Positions 26,768 through 36,506 of a stretch of 64,000 nucleotides of DNA are shown here, in pieces. The translations under genes and the position numbers were made by a program. The notes below the pieces were generated by a model, which saw only the letters and a list, made by a program, of their open reading frames with translations, did no database searches and had not been told where the DNA came from. The stretch is from Lachnotalea sp. AF33-28. Lineage in GTDB: Bacteria; Bacillota; Clostridia; Lachnospirales; Lachnospiraceae. The stretch spans positions 1 to 64,000 of the forward strand of contig NZ_QUEE01000010.1 in the NCBI RefSeq assembly GCF_003477885.1, given 5' to 3'. Within the stretch, counting starts at the first letter, position 1. Each line of letters opens with the position of its first letter.

Positions 26768-27558
26768 GGACAAAAGAAATCATGGAATTGCTGGAAGCAT
26801 TTGCTCCGACGGGGCTTGCCTGCGAGTATGACAATGTGGGGCTTTTGGCGGGGGATCCGGAAAAAGAAGTGAAGAGCGTATATATCTCACTGGATGCGGA
26901 TGACAGAGCGGTGGAGGCAGCCGCAGAGGGAGGATTTGATCTGCTGCTGACCCATCATCCGCTGATCTTTAAACCGCTAAAGAGCATCAATGAAGACCGT
27001 TTCATCGGCCGAAGGCTTCGCAGGCTGATCCGCAGTGATGTCAATTATTATGCGCTGCATACCAACTTCGATATGGCGAAGGGCGGCATGGCGGATCTGG
27101 CGGCTGCAATGATCGGGCTTGGGCAGTCAAAACCGCTGCAGCCGGCGGTGGGTTCCGGCATGGACGGCCTGGGAATCGGCCGGGTCGGTGAGCTTAAGGA
27201 AGAAATGACGCTTGAGGAGCTGTGTCAGCTGGTGAAATCAGCATTTGATCTGCCAAATGTCAATGTTTATGCGGCCGGCAGCGGACAGGAAAAGATCCGG
27301 CGCGCCGCCATATCGCCGGGATCGGGATCCTCCGTCCTGATGGACGCGGTCAGAACCGGCGTGTCGGTGCTGATCACAGGAGATATCGGACATCATGAGG
27401 GCATCGATACGGCCGCTTCGGGCGTGACGGTGATCGATGCCGGCCATTATGGGCTGGAGCATATCTTCATACCGTTTATGGAAGCGTTTCTGAAAAAGAA
27501 TCTGCCGGGGCTTGAGGTCTGTGCAGCACCCATGCATCTGCCCTGTCATATGATGTAA
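26764..27558 (+). CDS. Nif3-like dinuclear metal centre protein
   Basis: 264 residues. NIF3/YqfO family with metal ligands in LLLTHHPLIF and LITGDIGHHE. It is shorter than B. subtilis YqfO because it lacks the inserted PII-like domain. ATG 26764 overlaps the trmK TGA in an ATGA junction, so the start at 26749 is rejected. It was annotated in the past as GTP cyclohydrolase type 1 of a new kind; the true reaction is uncertain. Confidence 0.9.
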   Translation: MRTKEIMELLEAFAPTGLACEYDNVGLLAGDPEKEVKSVYISLDADDRAVEAAAEGGFDLLLTHHPLIFKPLKSINEDRFIGRRLRRLIRSDVNYYALHTNFDMAKGGMADLAAAMIGLGQSKPLQPAVGSGMDGLGIGRVGELKEEMTLEELCQLVKSAFDLPNVNVYAAGSGQEKIRRAAISPGSGSSVLMDAVRTGVSVLITGDIGHHEGIDTAASGVTVIDAGHYGLEHIFIPFMEAFLKKNLPGLEVCAAPMHLPCHMM

Positions 27559-27625
27559 TGATACCGTTTAACCCACGGAAAAATGTGCAACAGTTCGCCG
27601 GAACTGTTATGAAATGAGGAAAATT

Positions 27626-29281
27626 ATGGCTTATATTACATTTGGAGATTGTGTGAAGGAATATCCTGTGGGCGTTACCTATGAAGAGATAGCCAGGGAT
27701 AATCAGGCGGAAGGCGACCACGATATCGTGCTGGTCATGGTGAACGGCAAGCTGCAGGAGCTGCATAAACGCGTGAAAGGCGACTGCGAGCTGCGTTTTA
27801 TCACGACAGAGGATAAGCCCGGCATGCAGGCTTACGAGCGCAGCGCGACGCTGCTTTTATTAAAGGCCATCTATAATGTGGCCGGTCATAAGAATATTAA
27901 GGATGTGACGGTATGTTTTTCCGTTACCAGAGGGTTTTATATTGAGGTGGAAGGCAATGTCCGCCTGGATGAGGAGATGCTCTCGAAGCTCCGCGCCTAT
28001 ATGCGGGACCTGGTCAGCCGGGATATTCCGATTGAGAAGCGGAGTGTCCACACGGATGAAGCGGTGGAACTCTTCGGAAAGCACAGGATGTACGATAAGG
28101 AGCGGCTGTTCTCCTACCGCCGTGTATCCAAGGTCAACATCTACAGCATCGATGGATTTGAGGACTATTTTTACGGATATATGGTCCCGAGCACCGGTTA
28201 TCTGAAATATTTTGACCTCTGCCTATATGAAAAGGGACTGGTGCTCATGCTCCCCTCGGGCAGGGAGCCGGAAACCGTGCAGAAATTTGTGCCGCAGCCC
28301 AAGCTTTTTCATGTGCTCCATGAGTCGGAGGAGTGGGGGAGAGAACTGGGCGTCAGCACGGTCGGGGAACTGAATGATTATATCGTGCATAAAGATATCA
28401 GCGAACTGATACTGGTGCAGGAAGCGCTGCAGGAGAAGCGCCTGGCGGAAATCGCTTCGGCGGTGAAGGCGAGAGAAGGCTGCAAATTCGTCATGATAGC
28501 CGGCCCCTCCTCCTCTGGCAAGACCACCTTTTCCCACCGCCTTTCCATTCAGCTGAAGGCTCATGGCATGACGCCCCATCCGATCGCGGTGGATAATTAT
28601 TTTTTAAACAGGGATCAGACGCCCAGGGATGAATTCGGCGAATACGACTTTGAGTCCTTAAAAAGCATCGATGTGGAGCAGTTTAATCAGGATATGAGCG
28701 AGCTGCTGGACGGAAAAACCGTGCAGCTGCCCAGCTTTAATTTTAAGCTGGGGGTGCGCGAATACAACGGTGATTATAAAAAGTTAGGGTCGAACGATAT
28801 CCTGGTCATAGAAGGCATCCACGGACTGAATCCGGAGATGTCCTACAGCCTTCCGGAGGAGAGCAAATTTAAGATCTATATCAGCGCTCTCACCCAGCTC
28901 AATATCGATGAGCACAACCGCATCCCCACCACGGACGGACGGCTGATCCGCAGGATCATCCGCGATGCCAGGACACGGGGAACGACCGCACAGAAAACGA
29001 TCAATATGTGGCCGTCCGTCCGGCGCGGGGAGGAGCGCAATATCTTCCCTTATCAGGAGCAGGCCGATGCGATGTTTAATTCGGCTCTGATCTATGAGCT
29101 GGCAGTGCTTAAAATGTACGCGGAACCCCTGCTGTTCGGCATCCCGAAGGATGCGCCGGAATATCTGGAGGCCAAGCGTCTGCTGAAATTCTTTGATTAC
29201 TTCCTGCCGGTGGTCAGCGAGGTGATACCGAAAAATTCAATACTGCGTGAATTCATTGGAGGCAGCTGCTTTCGGGTATAG
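27626..29281 (+). CDS. TGS-domain nucleoside (uridine) kinase-like protein
   Basis: 551 residues. The first ~60 residues look like a TGS domain and the next ~130 like the second domain of threonyl-tRNA synthetase. The C-terminal half is a P-loop kinase of the uridine kinase/phosphoribulokinase group: Walker A GPSSSGKTTFSHRL and VIEGIHGLNP. Such fusions are common in clostridia and are annotated as nucleoside kinases; the substrate has not been settled by sequence. ATG 27626 is chosen because GAGGA stands 5 bp before it. Confidence 0.85.
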   Translation: MAYITFGDCVKEYPVGVTYEEIARDNQAEGDHDIVLVMVNGKLQELHKRVKGDCELRFITTEDKPGMQAYERSATLLLLKAIYNVAGHKNIKDVTVCFSVTRGFYIEVEGNVRLDEEMLSKLRAYMRDLVSRDIPIEKRSVHTDEAVELFGKHRMYDKERLFSYRRVSKVNIYSIDGFEDYFYGYMVPSTGYLKYFDLCLYEKGLVLMLPSGREPETVQKFVPQPKLFHVLHESEEWGRELGVSTVGELNDYIVHKDISELILVQEALQEKRLAEIASAVKAREGCKFVMIAGPSSSGKTTFSHRLSIQLKAHGMTPHPIAVDNYFLNRDQTPRDEFGEYDFESLKSIDVEQFNQDMSELLDGKTVQLPSFNFKLGVREYNGDYKKLGSNDILVIEGIHGLNPEMSYSLPEESKFKIYISALTQLNIDEHNRIPTTDGRLIRRIIRDARTRGTTAQKTINMWPSVRRGEERNIFPYQEQADAMFNSALIYELAVLKMYAEPLLFGIPKDAPEYLEAKRLLKFFDYFLPVVSEVIPKNSILREFIGGSCFRV

Positions 29282-29309
29282 GCGTCTGAAGGGAAATGCA
29301 GTTCTGCAG

Positions 29310-30428
29310 TCAATAGCGGCCGTATTGCTGGATGGCATACATGACCGCGCGCATACTGGTCAGCAGCGAGCCGTTATTGATGGAGCCTGCGGTGCTTATA
29401 TTTACGCCGCGCAGATCGTTTTCCTTGGCCATTTCGCAGTCCCGTTTCACCTCCGCTATGATCGCCTGCTCGTCATTTTTCATAAACGTAAAAGGGGCGA
29501 GCTGGCCGTCAATGCGTGTATGGGGCATGTACCTGCGTATTTCCCGCACGGTGAGCGTGGGCCCGAAATTACAGCCGCTTAAGTTGAGCCGAGCCAGGAT
29601 CGGCAGCAGATGGCCCATCGAGGAATCCGAATGCTGGTAGCGCCAGTCATTTTCACCGGGGCAGCAGCGCTCAAAGACGGATTTCAGGATGGGGTAGCCG
29701 AATTCTTCGTACATTTCAGGGGTGAGCAGGTTGCAGTCATCATCGTTAAAATAGAAAGAATGTGCATCGGCATTGTCGGGGTGCCCTGCCTCTTCGTCAA
29801 ACAGGGTGATATAGCTGTGCATCACGTTTTGGATCGTGTCACGCAGGCGGTAATAGAGTTCAGGCGCGTCATAGTACAAAAAGATAAAATGATCGACGCC
29901 GTAAATGGAAGTCGCCAGGGTGACAGGGCCGCGGATCTTGCGCCAGAGCGCGGGCTTTAAGCCGTAGGTTTCATACAGCCGCTTCTTTTCCTGTTCCCAC
30001 GTTTTTGGCAGCACGAATGAACGGAAATCCATCCGGTCTATTTTATCAAGCTGTGCTTCCAGCTCTTTCGGAGTGGAGCAGTTTCCCTTCAGCCATGTGA
30101 CGTTCCCGTCAAATACATATTCACCGCCAAATACCTCTCCGATCTGCCGGTATGCCGGGAAGAGCTGATCCGGTGTCGGGAAATTCTCCCGCAGCAGCCT
30201 GCGCCCTACGATCTGCTCAGCCTTGTCATTATAGCGTTTGTTGAGTTCAATTCTGCGCTCACGGGGCGTATGTCCCCAGGGATTGCCTTCCTCGTTAAGC
30301 TCTGCGAAAACACATTCGTCACTCATACGGATGCCCATGGCTACCTGCGGGGCGTTTTTGTCAAAGCAGTTCTGTCCATGCGATGCATCATCATCCTTCC
30401 AAAATTGTTCCAGATCGACCGGCAGCAT
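29310..30428 (-). CDS. Uroporphyrinogen decarboxylase (URO-D)-superfamily protein
   Basis: 372 residues of the URO-D fold. Members outside haem synthesis are often methyltransferases working with corrinoid proteins, and nothing here (no hem genes, no corrinoid protein next door) fixes the reaction. ATG 30428 follows GGAGGTATTACA; the longer frame upstream is rejected. Conserved-looking stretches include NWRYQHSDSSMGHLL, which may bind a metal. It is divergent from an AraC regulator whose start lies ~175 bp away, so it is probably an inducible catabolic gene. Confidence 0.75.
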   Translation of the reverse strand: MLPVDLEQFWKDDDASHGQNCFDKNAPQVAMGIRMSDECVFAELNEEGNPWGHTPRERRIELNKRYNDKAEQIVGRRLLRENFPTPDQLFPAYRQIGEVFGGEYVFDGNVTWLKGNCSTPKELEAQLDKIDRMDFRSFVLPKTWEQEKKRLYETYGLKPALWRKIRGPVTLATSIYGVDHFIFLYYDAPELYYRLRDTIQNVMHSYITLFDEEAGHPDNADAHSFYFNDDDCNLLTPEMYEEFGYPILKSVFERCCPGENDWRYQHSDSSMGHLLPILARLNLSGCNFGPTLTVREIRRYMPHTRIDGQLAPFTFMKNDEQAIIAEVKRDCEMAKENDLRGVNISTAGSINNGSLLTSMRAVMYAIQQYGRY

Positions 30429-30602
30429 TGTAATACCTCCAAGGTTAAAATTTTTCTTGATTTTATCACGTGGTATCATTACAATCAATGTAGAAAGTTT
30501 AGAAATGCTGGACAAATTAAAGATGTATGTGCTGTACAAAGTGTGAGAGCCTGACAGAATTGCCGGCGTGGATAAACTGTGTAAGCGTGGAGGTGTAAAT
30601 AG

Positions 30603-31406
30603 ATGGATGAGACGGCATATGATCTCTCGGGCGCCAGGGTGCGTTATTTTGTGCATAAGACATGTTCGCGGCAGTGGCATCTGCGGGATGTCCGTACCTC
30701 AAGCTTTGATCTGACGTTTGTCCTTGACGGACGGGCGCATTATGAAACGGATGAGGAGAGCTTTGAGCTGGAATCGGGAGAGGCGGTGCTGGTGCCTGTA
30801 GGCAGCAGGAGAGTTGCATATACAGAAGGCATGGAGTGCGCCGCGTTTAATTTTACACTGGATAAGCCGTTTGCGCCGTTTGCGGGGGCAGGATGTTTTC
30901 AGTGGGGGACGGATGAGATGCTAAACCAGTATTTCACTGAGTTTGAGTATCAGTGGATGAGCGATTTTCCGCTGCGGATGATTAAATGCGGCGGACTGTT
31001 TCAGCTCATTGTGCACCGGCTGCTGGAGCTTAAGCAGGATGGCGGGGAAAACCTTCATATAGTAAAGATAAAGCGGTATCTGCTGGAGCATTATACCCAG
31101 ACTGTGACAGTGGAGATGGCGGCGGATGAGGCGGGGCTTAATCCTGTTTACTGCGGCGCGCTGTTTAAGCGCCATACGGGCATGTCCATCCTGGAATACT
31201 TAAACCGGCTGCGCGTCAGCCGGGCCAGGGCGCTGCTGGAATATGGCGGGGCACGTGTGGGGGAAGCTGCACAACAGGCCGGATTTAAGGACCCGTATTA
31301 TTTCAGCCGGGTATTCACCAGATATGCCGGCTGTTCGCCGGCCGAGTATATACGCGCCGGCATGAAGAAAAGCGCGGTTGTACCGGCTGGGCGGCATGAG
31401 GAGTGA
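30603..31406 (+). CDS. AraC-family regulator
   Basis: 267 residues: an N-terminal cupin half (VLDGRAHYETDEESFELESGEAVLVP, about 40-75) and a C-terminal double HTH (about 165-260, ending FKDPYYFSRVFTRYAGCSPAEY). GTGGAGGTG precedes the ATG. Divergent from the URO-D-like gene, which it probably controls. Confidence 0.87.
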   Translation: MDETAYDLSGARVRYFVHKTCSRQWHLRDVRTSSFDLTFVLDGRAHYETDEESFELESGEAVLVPVGSRRVAYTEGMECAAFNFTLDKPFAPFAGAGCFQWGTDEMLNQYFTEFEYQWMSDFPLRMIKCGGLFQLIVHRLLELKQDGGENLHIVKIKRYLLEHYTQTVTVEMAADEAGLNPVYCGALFKRHTGMSILEYLNRLRVSRARALLEYGGARVGEAAQQAGFKDPYYFSRVFTRYAGCSPAEYIRAGMKKSAVVPAGRHEE

Positions 31407-31427
31407 GGTGCCCGCCGAAAAGTATAT

Positions 31428-31456
31428 TTTACAAATGGATGAAATTATGGTAAAAT
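31428..31456 (+). promoter_or_regulatory. Promoter of rnpB
   Basis: TTTACA (31428-31433), a 17-bp spacer and TAAAAT (31451-31456), ending about 10 bp before the RNase P RNA. Confidence 0.75.
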
Positions 31457-31465
31457 AGAAAACTA

Positions 31466-31797
31466 TGAGCAGGACAAATGATCGCGGCTGGCAACAGACG
31501 AGGAAAGTCCGGGCTTCACAGGGCAGGATGCCGGATAACGTCCGGTGGAGGCGACTCCAAGGATAGTGCAACAGAAATATACCGCCGGCCCCGGCCGGTA
31601 AGGTTGGAAGGGCAGTGTAAGAGACTACCGCCCGCCTGGTAACAGGCGGGGCATATGTAAACCCCATCCGAAGCAAGACTAACAGAAGGCATAAGGCGGC
31701 CCGTCTGCCTTCGGGTAAGTCGCTTGAGCCTGCCGGTGACGGCAGGCCTAGATAGATGATCATTCAATGACAGAACCCGGCTTATCGTCCTGCTCTT
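31466..31797 (+). ncRNA. rnpB: RNase P RNA
   Basis: Recognised by the universally conserved blocks: GAGGAAAGTCCGGGC near the 5' end (P4 strand and J-region) and ACAGAACCCGGCTTA near the 3' end. The terminal helix pairs GAGCAGGAC at the start with GTCCTGCTC at the end. The RNA is the catalytic subunit that removes the 5' leader of pre-tRNAs. Length and layout fit a bacterial-type molecule. Confidence 0.96.
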
Positions 31798-31822
31798 CCC
31801 TAATTAAAATAAACAGAAATTA

Positions 31823-31878
31823 AAAAACCTTGTACATGTGTTAAGCAAAATAGCACGTAAATACAAGGCTTTTTATTA
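31823..31878 (+). terminator. Terminator after rnpB
   Basis: CCTTGTA (31828-31834) pairs with TACAAGG (31862-31868), with A-runs before and CTTTTTATT after it. Confidence 0.7.
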
Positions 31879-31879
31879 T

Positions 31880-32332
31880 TATCAATGAATAAAAACGCAT
31901 GAAATCCGTATTTCATCCCACTATCTCCAGAGAACTACAATTTGCCCTTTTCAGGGAAATCGAATGTGCCCTGTTACATATGCTAGTGACTGTAGGATAT
32001 CAAAAATTAAACGCAAAAAAGTATAAAACATAAACTTTTGCGGTTTATAATCGCAAAAGTTATTGAATAAAAGCCTGTTGCGATTATTATTAAAAGAAGA
32101 CCGCCGCATTTGGATATTGTAGCCGGGTGATATTTTATGGTATAATGTCGACAGACATTATACCTGCGCTGATTTCCGTCTGCGAAGCAGACAATTTCCA
32201 TAGGAAATCATGCGCATCCCCCCCGGAGGGGCCATGTCAGCTTGCTGACATGCTATAATGTAAAACAAGCGGCCAAAAGACATCCGCTGATGGCAGAGTA
32301 AATGATAACAATCAGGAAGAGCAGGTTCAGGT
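31880..32332. other. Non-coding stretch before dut
   Basis: 450 bp with no supported gene. It holds a strong hairpin AACTTTTGCG / CGCAAAAGTT (about 32033-32064), a TATAAT box at 32141 that may be the dut promoter -10, the family C hairpin repeat, and a second hairpin ATGTCAGC-TTGCTGACAT near 32235. Confidence 0.5.
32141..32262 (+). repeat. Short hairpin repeat, family C copy 2 (extended)
   Basis: TATAATGTCGACAGACATTATA matches the family C copy at 935, followed by the same motifs TGCGCTG, GTCTGCGAAG, GACAA and AAATCATGCG. This copy goes on to CATGTCAGC/GCTGACATG and a closing TATAATG, so the unit begins and ends with TATAATG. It sits 70 bp upstream of dut. Confidence 0.6.
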
Positions 32333-32848
32333 ATGAAGAGAGTGGCGAAATTTTATAAGGTCAGTTTTGACCAGTTTAAAGAGGATTGGAACGATACGTT
32401 CGGCGGAATGGATGAGGAGATCTGCCGTGAACTCTATGACAGCATCAAGCTGCCGCGCAGGGCTACGGTGGGATCCGCCGGCTATGATTTCTTTATTCCC
32501 ATGGATGTGACATTAAGGCCGGGTGAAACAGTGAAGGTTCCTACCGGCATCCGGGTGGATATCGAGGACGGCTGGGTGCTGCAGATGTATCCCAGGAGCG
32601 GCCTGGGCTTTCAGTACAGGCTGCAGCTGAACAATACGGTGGGAATCATCGACAGCGACTATTTCTATTCCGATAACGAAGGCCATATGTTTGCCAAGAT
32701 CACCAACGATTCCAATGAGGGGAAAATCCTTAAGCTGGCGGCGGGCACCGCTTTCATGCAGGGTATTTTCATGGAGTTCGGCGTTACGGTGGACGATGAA
32801 TGCAGCGGCGTAAGAACCGGCGGCCTGGGCAGCACCACCGGGAAATGA
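32333..32848 (+). CDS. dUTP diphosphatase-like protein
   Basis: 171 residues, trimeric dUTPase fold: AGYDFFIP (motif 1), PRSGLGF (motif 2), NTVGIIDSDY (motif 3) and a C-terminal RTGGLGSTTG (motif 5). It breaks down dUTP to keep uracil out of DNA. The N-terminal ~40 residues before motif 1 are an addition relative to E. coli Dut, and motif 5 has GGLGST in place of GFGST. A dCTP deaminase role is unlikely. Confidence 0.85.
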   Translation: MKRVAKFYKVSFDQFKEDWNDTFGGMDEEICRELYDSIKLPRRATVGSAGYDFFIPMDVTLRPGETVKVPTGIRVDIEDGWVLQMYPRSGLGFQYRLQLNNTVGIIDSDYFYSDNEGHMFAKITNDSNEGKILKLAAGTAFMQGIFMEFGVTVDDECSGVRTGGLGSTTGK

Positions 32849-32870
32849 GACCGATATAGGATTTGTATCG

Positions 32871-32907
32871 CAGGGATATCCGGCATAGCCGGATATCCCT
32901 GTTTTTT
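32871..32907 (+). terminator. Terminator of the dUTPase gene
   Basis: CAGGGATATCCGGC pairs with GCCGGATATCCCTG around an ATA loop, followed by TTTTTT. Confidence 0.95.
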
Positions 32908-33073
32908 AAGTCCGCCGCTCCTTCATCCCTCGCGCCGTATTTCCGGCTGGCCGCATGTATTTCTTGCGCGATGTTCTTTTTAATGTTATTATATTACATG
33001 AATACTTTGCAGAAGACGCAGCAGGGTATGGGCATCAGCAGGTTATAAAAATAAAAAATCGGAGGAACTACCT

Positions 33074-33943
33074 ATGAATTCTTTTGCGGTTATAACAGAC
33101 AGCGCGTCAGATTTGCCGAAGGAGTATCTGGAAAGTCATGATCTGAAAGTGGCGCCATTGTATTATATTATTGACAATAAGACCTATGGAGGGGAGACGG
33201 AGCTGGATCCGAAGGAGTTTTATTCCATGATGAGAAGCGGCAAGATGCCGACGACCCAGGCGGTGAATCCGGAGACGGCCAGAGAGCTGATGAAAGCGGA
33301 GCTGGATGCGGGCAGGGATGTGCTCTATCTGGCATTTTCTTCAGGGTTAAGCAGCAGCTGCCAGAGCGCGGCCTTAGTGGGCAATGAACTGAAGGAAGAG
33401 TATCCCGACAGAAAGATCGTCGTGATCGATACACTCTGCGCTTCCCTGGGCCAGGGGCTTCTGGTACATAAGGCGCTTGAAATGCGGGAAAAAGGGATGT
33501 CGGTGGATGAAACTGCCGAGGGCGTAAGGGAGCTTGTGCCGCATCTGTGCCATCAGTTTACGGTGAACGACCTGTTTCATCTGCACAGAGGGGGCAGAGT
33601 TTCCAAAGCGACTGCCATATTGGGGACCATGGTGAATGTAAAGCCGGTCATGCACGTGGATGATGAGGGACATCTGGTGCCGGTGGGAACGGTCAGAGGC
33701 AGAAAGCGTTCGCTCAATGCGCTGGTGGACAATATGGAGAAAAAGACGAAGAATTACGCGTATAAGAATGACTGTGTATTCATCAGCCACGGCGACTGCC
33801 TGGAGGATGCGCAGTATGTTGCGGAACAGATTAAGAGCAGATTCGGAATAGATAAGGCGCTGATCGGCTATGTGAGCCCCACCATCGGCGCGCACTCCGG
33901 ACCGGGTACGCTGGCTTTGTTTTTTGTAGGAGAGAGCAGATAG
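33074..33943 (+). CDS. DegV family fatty-acid-binding protein
   Basis: 289 residues. DegV fold: ITDSASDLPKEYL at the N-terminus, a central GRVSKATAILG and the C-terminal IGAHSGPGTLALFF. DegV/FakB proteins hold a fatty acid for phosphorylation by FakA in phospholipid synthesis. No fakA is in the window, and clostridia have several DegV paralogues, so the exact lipid is open. Ribosome site GGAGGAAC. Confidence 0.92.
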   Translation: MNSFAVITDSASDLPKEYLESHDLKVAPLYYIIDNKTYGGETELDPKEFYSMMRSGKMPTTQAVNPETARELMKAELDAGRDVLYLAFSSGLSSSCQSAALVGNELKEEYPDRKIVVIDTLCASLGQGLLVHKALEMREKGMSVDETAEGVRELVPHLCHQFTVNDLFHLHRGGRVSKATAILGTMVNVKPVMHVDDEGHLVPVGTVRGRKRSLNALVDNMEKKTKNYAYKNDCVFISHGDCLEDAQYVAEQIKSRFGIDKALIGYVSPTIGAHSGPGTLALFFVGESR

Positions 33944-33980
33944 CAGTCGTCAGGCAGGGGCGGACAAAAGAGGTTTATTT

Positions 33981-35132
33981 ATGAAGAAAATGCGAAAGAT
34001 ATTCTTAGCGGTGATGCTGGCGGCGGTGATGGTTGTCTCTGCCGGCTGCAGCAAGGGCAAGGATCAGAATGAACAGGGGCTTGAGCTGTATCAGGCGGAA
34101 GACTATCAGGGAGCCGTAGCCAAGTTTCAGGAGGCGGTTGCCGGTGATAACCGGTCGCCGGAATATTATACCAACCTGGGTATGGCCTATATCGGGCTTA
34201 AAGATTATGAAAGCGCGCAAAAGAATTTTGATTATGCAGTCAGCGTGGATGAGAATTATAAGTATGCATACCGGGGCAAGGGCATCGCCTATCTGGAAGC
34301 CGGCGATTATGAGGCCGCAATCGGTGCGTTTAACACCGCTCTGGCCCATACGGACGCCAAGGTGACCACTGTGGAATACGATGTGCTGAAATACCGCGCG
34401 GAAGCGGAAGTCCTGTCCGGCAAATACGAGGATGCCCTGGAGACTTATACGATCCTTCTGGAGGTGGAGAAGGAAAAGTCCGACGATTATTATCTGCGCG
34501 GATGCGTATATGCCAGAATGGGCGATTCAGACAAAGCAAAGGCTGATTTTGACGCTGCAATCAAGCTGAAGCCCGGCAATTATCAGCTGTACTGGAATAT
34601 CTATGATGCGCTGGTGCAGAACGGGATGCCGGATGAGGGCAGGAATTATCTGAATGCCGCCCTGGTGATCCAGGACGATGCGCCTTCTGCCCACAAATAC
34701 CGCGGCATGATCCAGTTCCTGCTTGGCGAGTATTCCAGCGCGGTGGCGGAACTGAATCAGATTAAGGACAGCGCGGATGTGGATACGCTTTTATATCTGG
34801 GCATGGCTTACGAAGCGCAGGGAGATTCCGACAGCGCTTATGCGGTATACACCACCGCACTTTCCCTGGAGGGCGCCAATGCCAGAGTATATAATCAGCT
34901 CGGACTGTACAGAATAAGACAGAACGATTATGCCGGGGCCATTGACTATTTCCAGAAAGGCATCGCGCTGGAAGATCCGGTGGTGTCGAAGGACCTGAAA
35001 TTCAATGAAGCGGCAGCCTATGAAAAGATGGGTGACTTCGCGACCGCTCTGGCCAAATTTGAGGCTTATGTGTCAGAGTTCGGTTCGGAGGAAGCCGTGG
35101 ACCGGGAAATTCAGTTCTTAAAGAGCAGATAG
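33981..35132 (+). CDS. TPR-repeat lipoprotein
   Basis: 383 residues. A lipoprotein signal with the lipobox VSAGC (acylated Cys23) is followed by about nine tetratricopeptide repeats, e.g. YYTNLGMAYIGLKDYESAQKNFDYAV and YYLRGCVYARMGDSDKAKADFDAAI. It is anchored on the outer face of the membrane and probably scaffolds other proteins. It lies 13 bp before hflX. Function unknown. Confidence 0.88.
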   Translation: MKKMRKIFLAVMLAAVMVVSAGCSKGKDQNEQGLELYQAEDYQGAVAKFQEAVAGDNRSPEYYTNLGMAYIGLKDYESAQKNFDYAVSVDENYKYAYRGKGIAYLEAGDYEAAIGAFNTALAHTDAKVTTVEYDVLKYRAEAEVLSGKYEDALETYTILLEVEKEKSDDYYLRGCVYARMGDSDKAKADFDAAIKLKPGNYQLYWNIYDALVQNGMPDEGRNYLNAALVIQDDAPSAHKYRGMIQFLLGEYSSAVAELNQIKDSADVDTLLYLGMAYEAQGDSDSAYAVYTTALSLEGANARVYNQLGLYRIRQNDYAGAIDYFQKGIALEDPVVSKDLKFNEAAAYEKMGDFATALAKFEAYVSEFGSEEAVDREIQFLKSR

Positions 35133-35145
35133 AAGGTTATCTACA

Positions 35146-36384
35146 ATGACGGATTTGAATGAAATTCAGGAAAAAATGATTCTGATCGGCATCAGCACTT
35201 CGGACGGGGATGATACGAAACGCTCCATGGAGGAGCTTTCAGAGCTGGTCAGAACGGCGGGAGCCGAAACGGTGGGGTGCGTGATCCAGAACAGGGAGTC
35301 CATGCACCCTGCTACTTATCTGGGGAAAGGCAAGCTGGAAGAGGCGGCGGAGCTGGTCAGGGAATTAAAGGCCACCGGCGTGGTCTGTGACGATGAGCTG
35401 TCCCCGGCACAGTTGCGCAATATGGAAGAGGTTCTGGGGAGTAAGGTCATAGACCGAACGCTTCTCATACTGGATATCTTTGCCGCGCGGGCGGCCACCA
35501 GGGAAGGAAAGATCCAGGTGGAGCTGGCGCAGCTAAGATACAGGGCTACACATCTGGTCGGCCTGCGCAACTCTTTGTCCAGGCTGGGCGGCGGAATCGG
35601 AACCAGAGGACCGGGTGAAAAGAAGCTGGAGACGGACCGGCGTCTGATTCATGAACGGATCGGCAGGCTGAAGGGAGAACTGGAAGAGGTAAAGCGCAAT
35701 CGCGAGCTGGCCAGAAAGCAGCGCAGCCAGAGCTTCCTGCCGACCGCTGCGATCGTAGGATATACCAATGCCGGGAAATCCACCCTTTTAAACGCACTGA
35801 CCGATGCGGGGGCAGTGCAGGAAGACATGCTGTTTGCCACGCTGGATCCCCTCACCCGCAAGTGTTCCCTGCCTGACGGTCAGGAACTTCTGCTGACCGA
35901 TACGGTGGGATTTATCCGCAAGCTGCCCCACCACCTGGTGGAGGCCTTCAGAAGCACTCTGGAGGAAGCGAAATACGCGGATCTTATACTGCATGTGGTG
36001 GATGCATCCAATCCGGATATGGATATGCAGATGTATGTGGTCTATGACACGCTGCGCAGGCTGAACGTCGTGGATAAGACGGTGATCACTCTGTTCAATA
36101 AGACAGATCGGATAGAAGGCAGCTGCATACTGAAGGATTTTAAGGCGGACAGGACGTTTCAGATATCCGCGAAGACCGGAGCAGGTTTTGAGGAAATGAA
36201 GGAAGGTCTGCAGGAGCTGCTGCGCTCCAGAAATGTATATCTGGACCGCCTGTACTCTTACAGCGAAGCCGGGAAGGTGCAGCTGATCCGCAAGTTCGGC
36301 CAGCTGAAAAGTGAAGAGTACACGCCGGAAGGGATCGCGGTGACCGGTTATGTGCCGGCCGAACTTTACAGTCAGGTGCTGTAG
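35146..36384 (+). CDS. hflX: Ribosome-associated GTPase HflX
   Basis: 412 residues. N-terminal HflX domain with RGPGEKKLETDRR linker (about residues 150-165), then the G domain with G1 GYTNAGKST, G3 DTVGF and G4 NKTD. HflX binds 50S subunits and splits stalled ribosomes under stress. Complete in length. It ends before a pair of NrdR-like boxes that double as its terminator. Confidence 0.94.
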   Translation: MTDLNEIQEKMILIGISTSDGDDTKRSMEELSELVRTAGAETVGCVIQNRESMHPATYLGKGKLEEAAELVRELKATGVVCDDELSPAQLRNMEEVLGSKVIDRTLLILDIFAARAATREGKIQVELAQLRYRATHLVGLRNSLSRLGGGIGTRGPGEKKLETDRRLIHERIGRLKGELEEVKRNRELARKQRSQSFLPTAAIVGYTNAGKSTLLNALTDAGAVQEDMLFATLDPLTRKCSLPDGQELLLTDTVGFIRKLPHHLVEAFRSTLEEAKYADLILHVVDASNPDMDMQMYVVYDTLRRLNVVDKTVITLFNKTDRIEGSCILKDFKADRTFQISAKTGAGFEEMKEGLQELLRSRNVYLDRLYSYSEAGKVQLIRKFGQLKSEEYTPEGIAVTGYVPAELYSQVL

Positions 36385-36458
36385 CGTGTGCGATACTGAA
36401 GCGGCTGCGGGCGGTGAATAGGATTTAGGGTGTGTCGGAGGAGTTATACAGAAGATAT

Positions 36459-36506
36459 CCACAATATATTGTGGATATATTGAAAAAAGCCACATATATA
36501 TTGTGG
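36459..36506 (+). promoter_or_regulatory. Tandem NrdR-box-like operators
   Basis: Box 1 is CCACAATATATTGTGG (36459-36474) and box 2 is CCACATATATATTGTGG (36490-36506), close to the known NrdR consensus (ACAnnATATnTnGT-like palindrome). Their starts are 31 bp apart, about three helical turns, as in known tandem NrdR sites. They lie directly upstream of the nrdD promoter. Confidence 0.8.

Noticed and set aside
32007..32201. 64-codon minus-strand ORF
   Set aside because: Overlaps the family C repeat, has no ribosome site and no recognisable motif.
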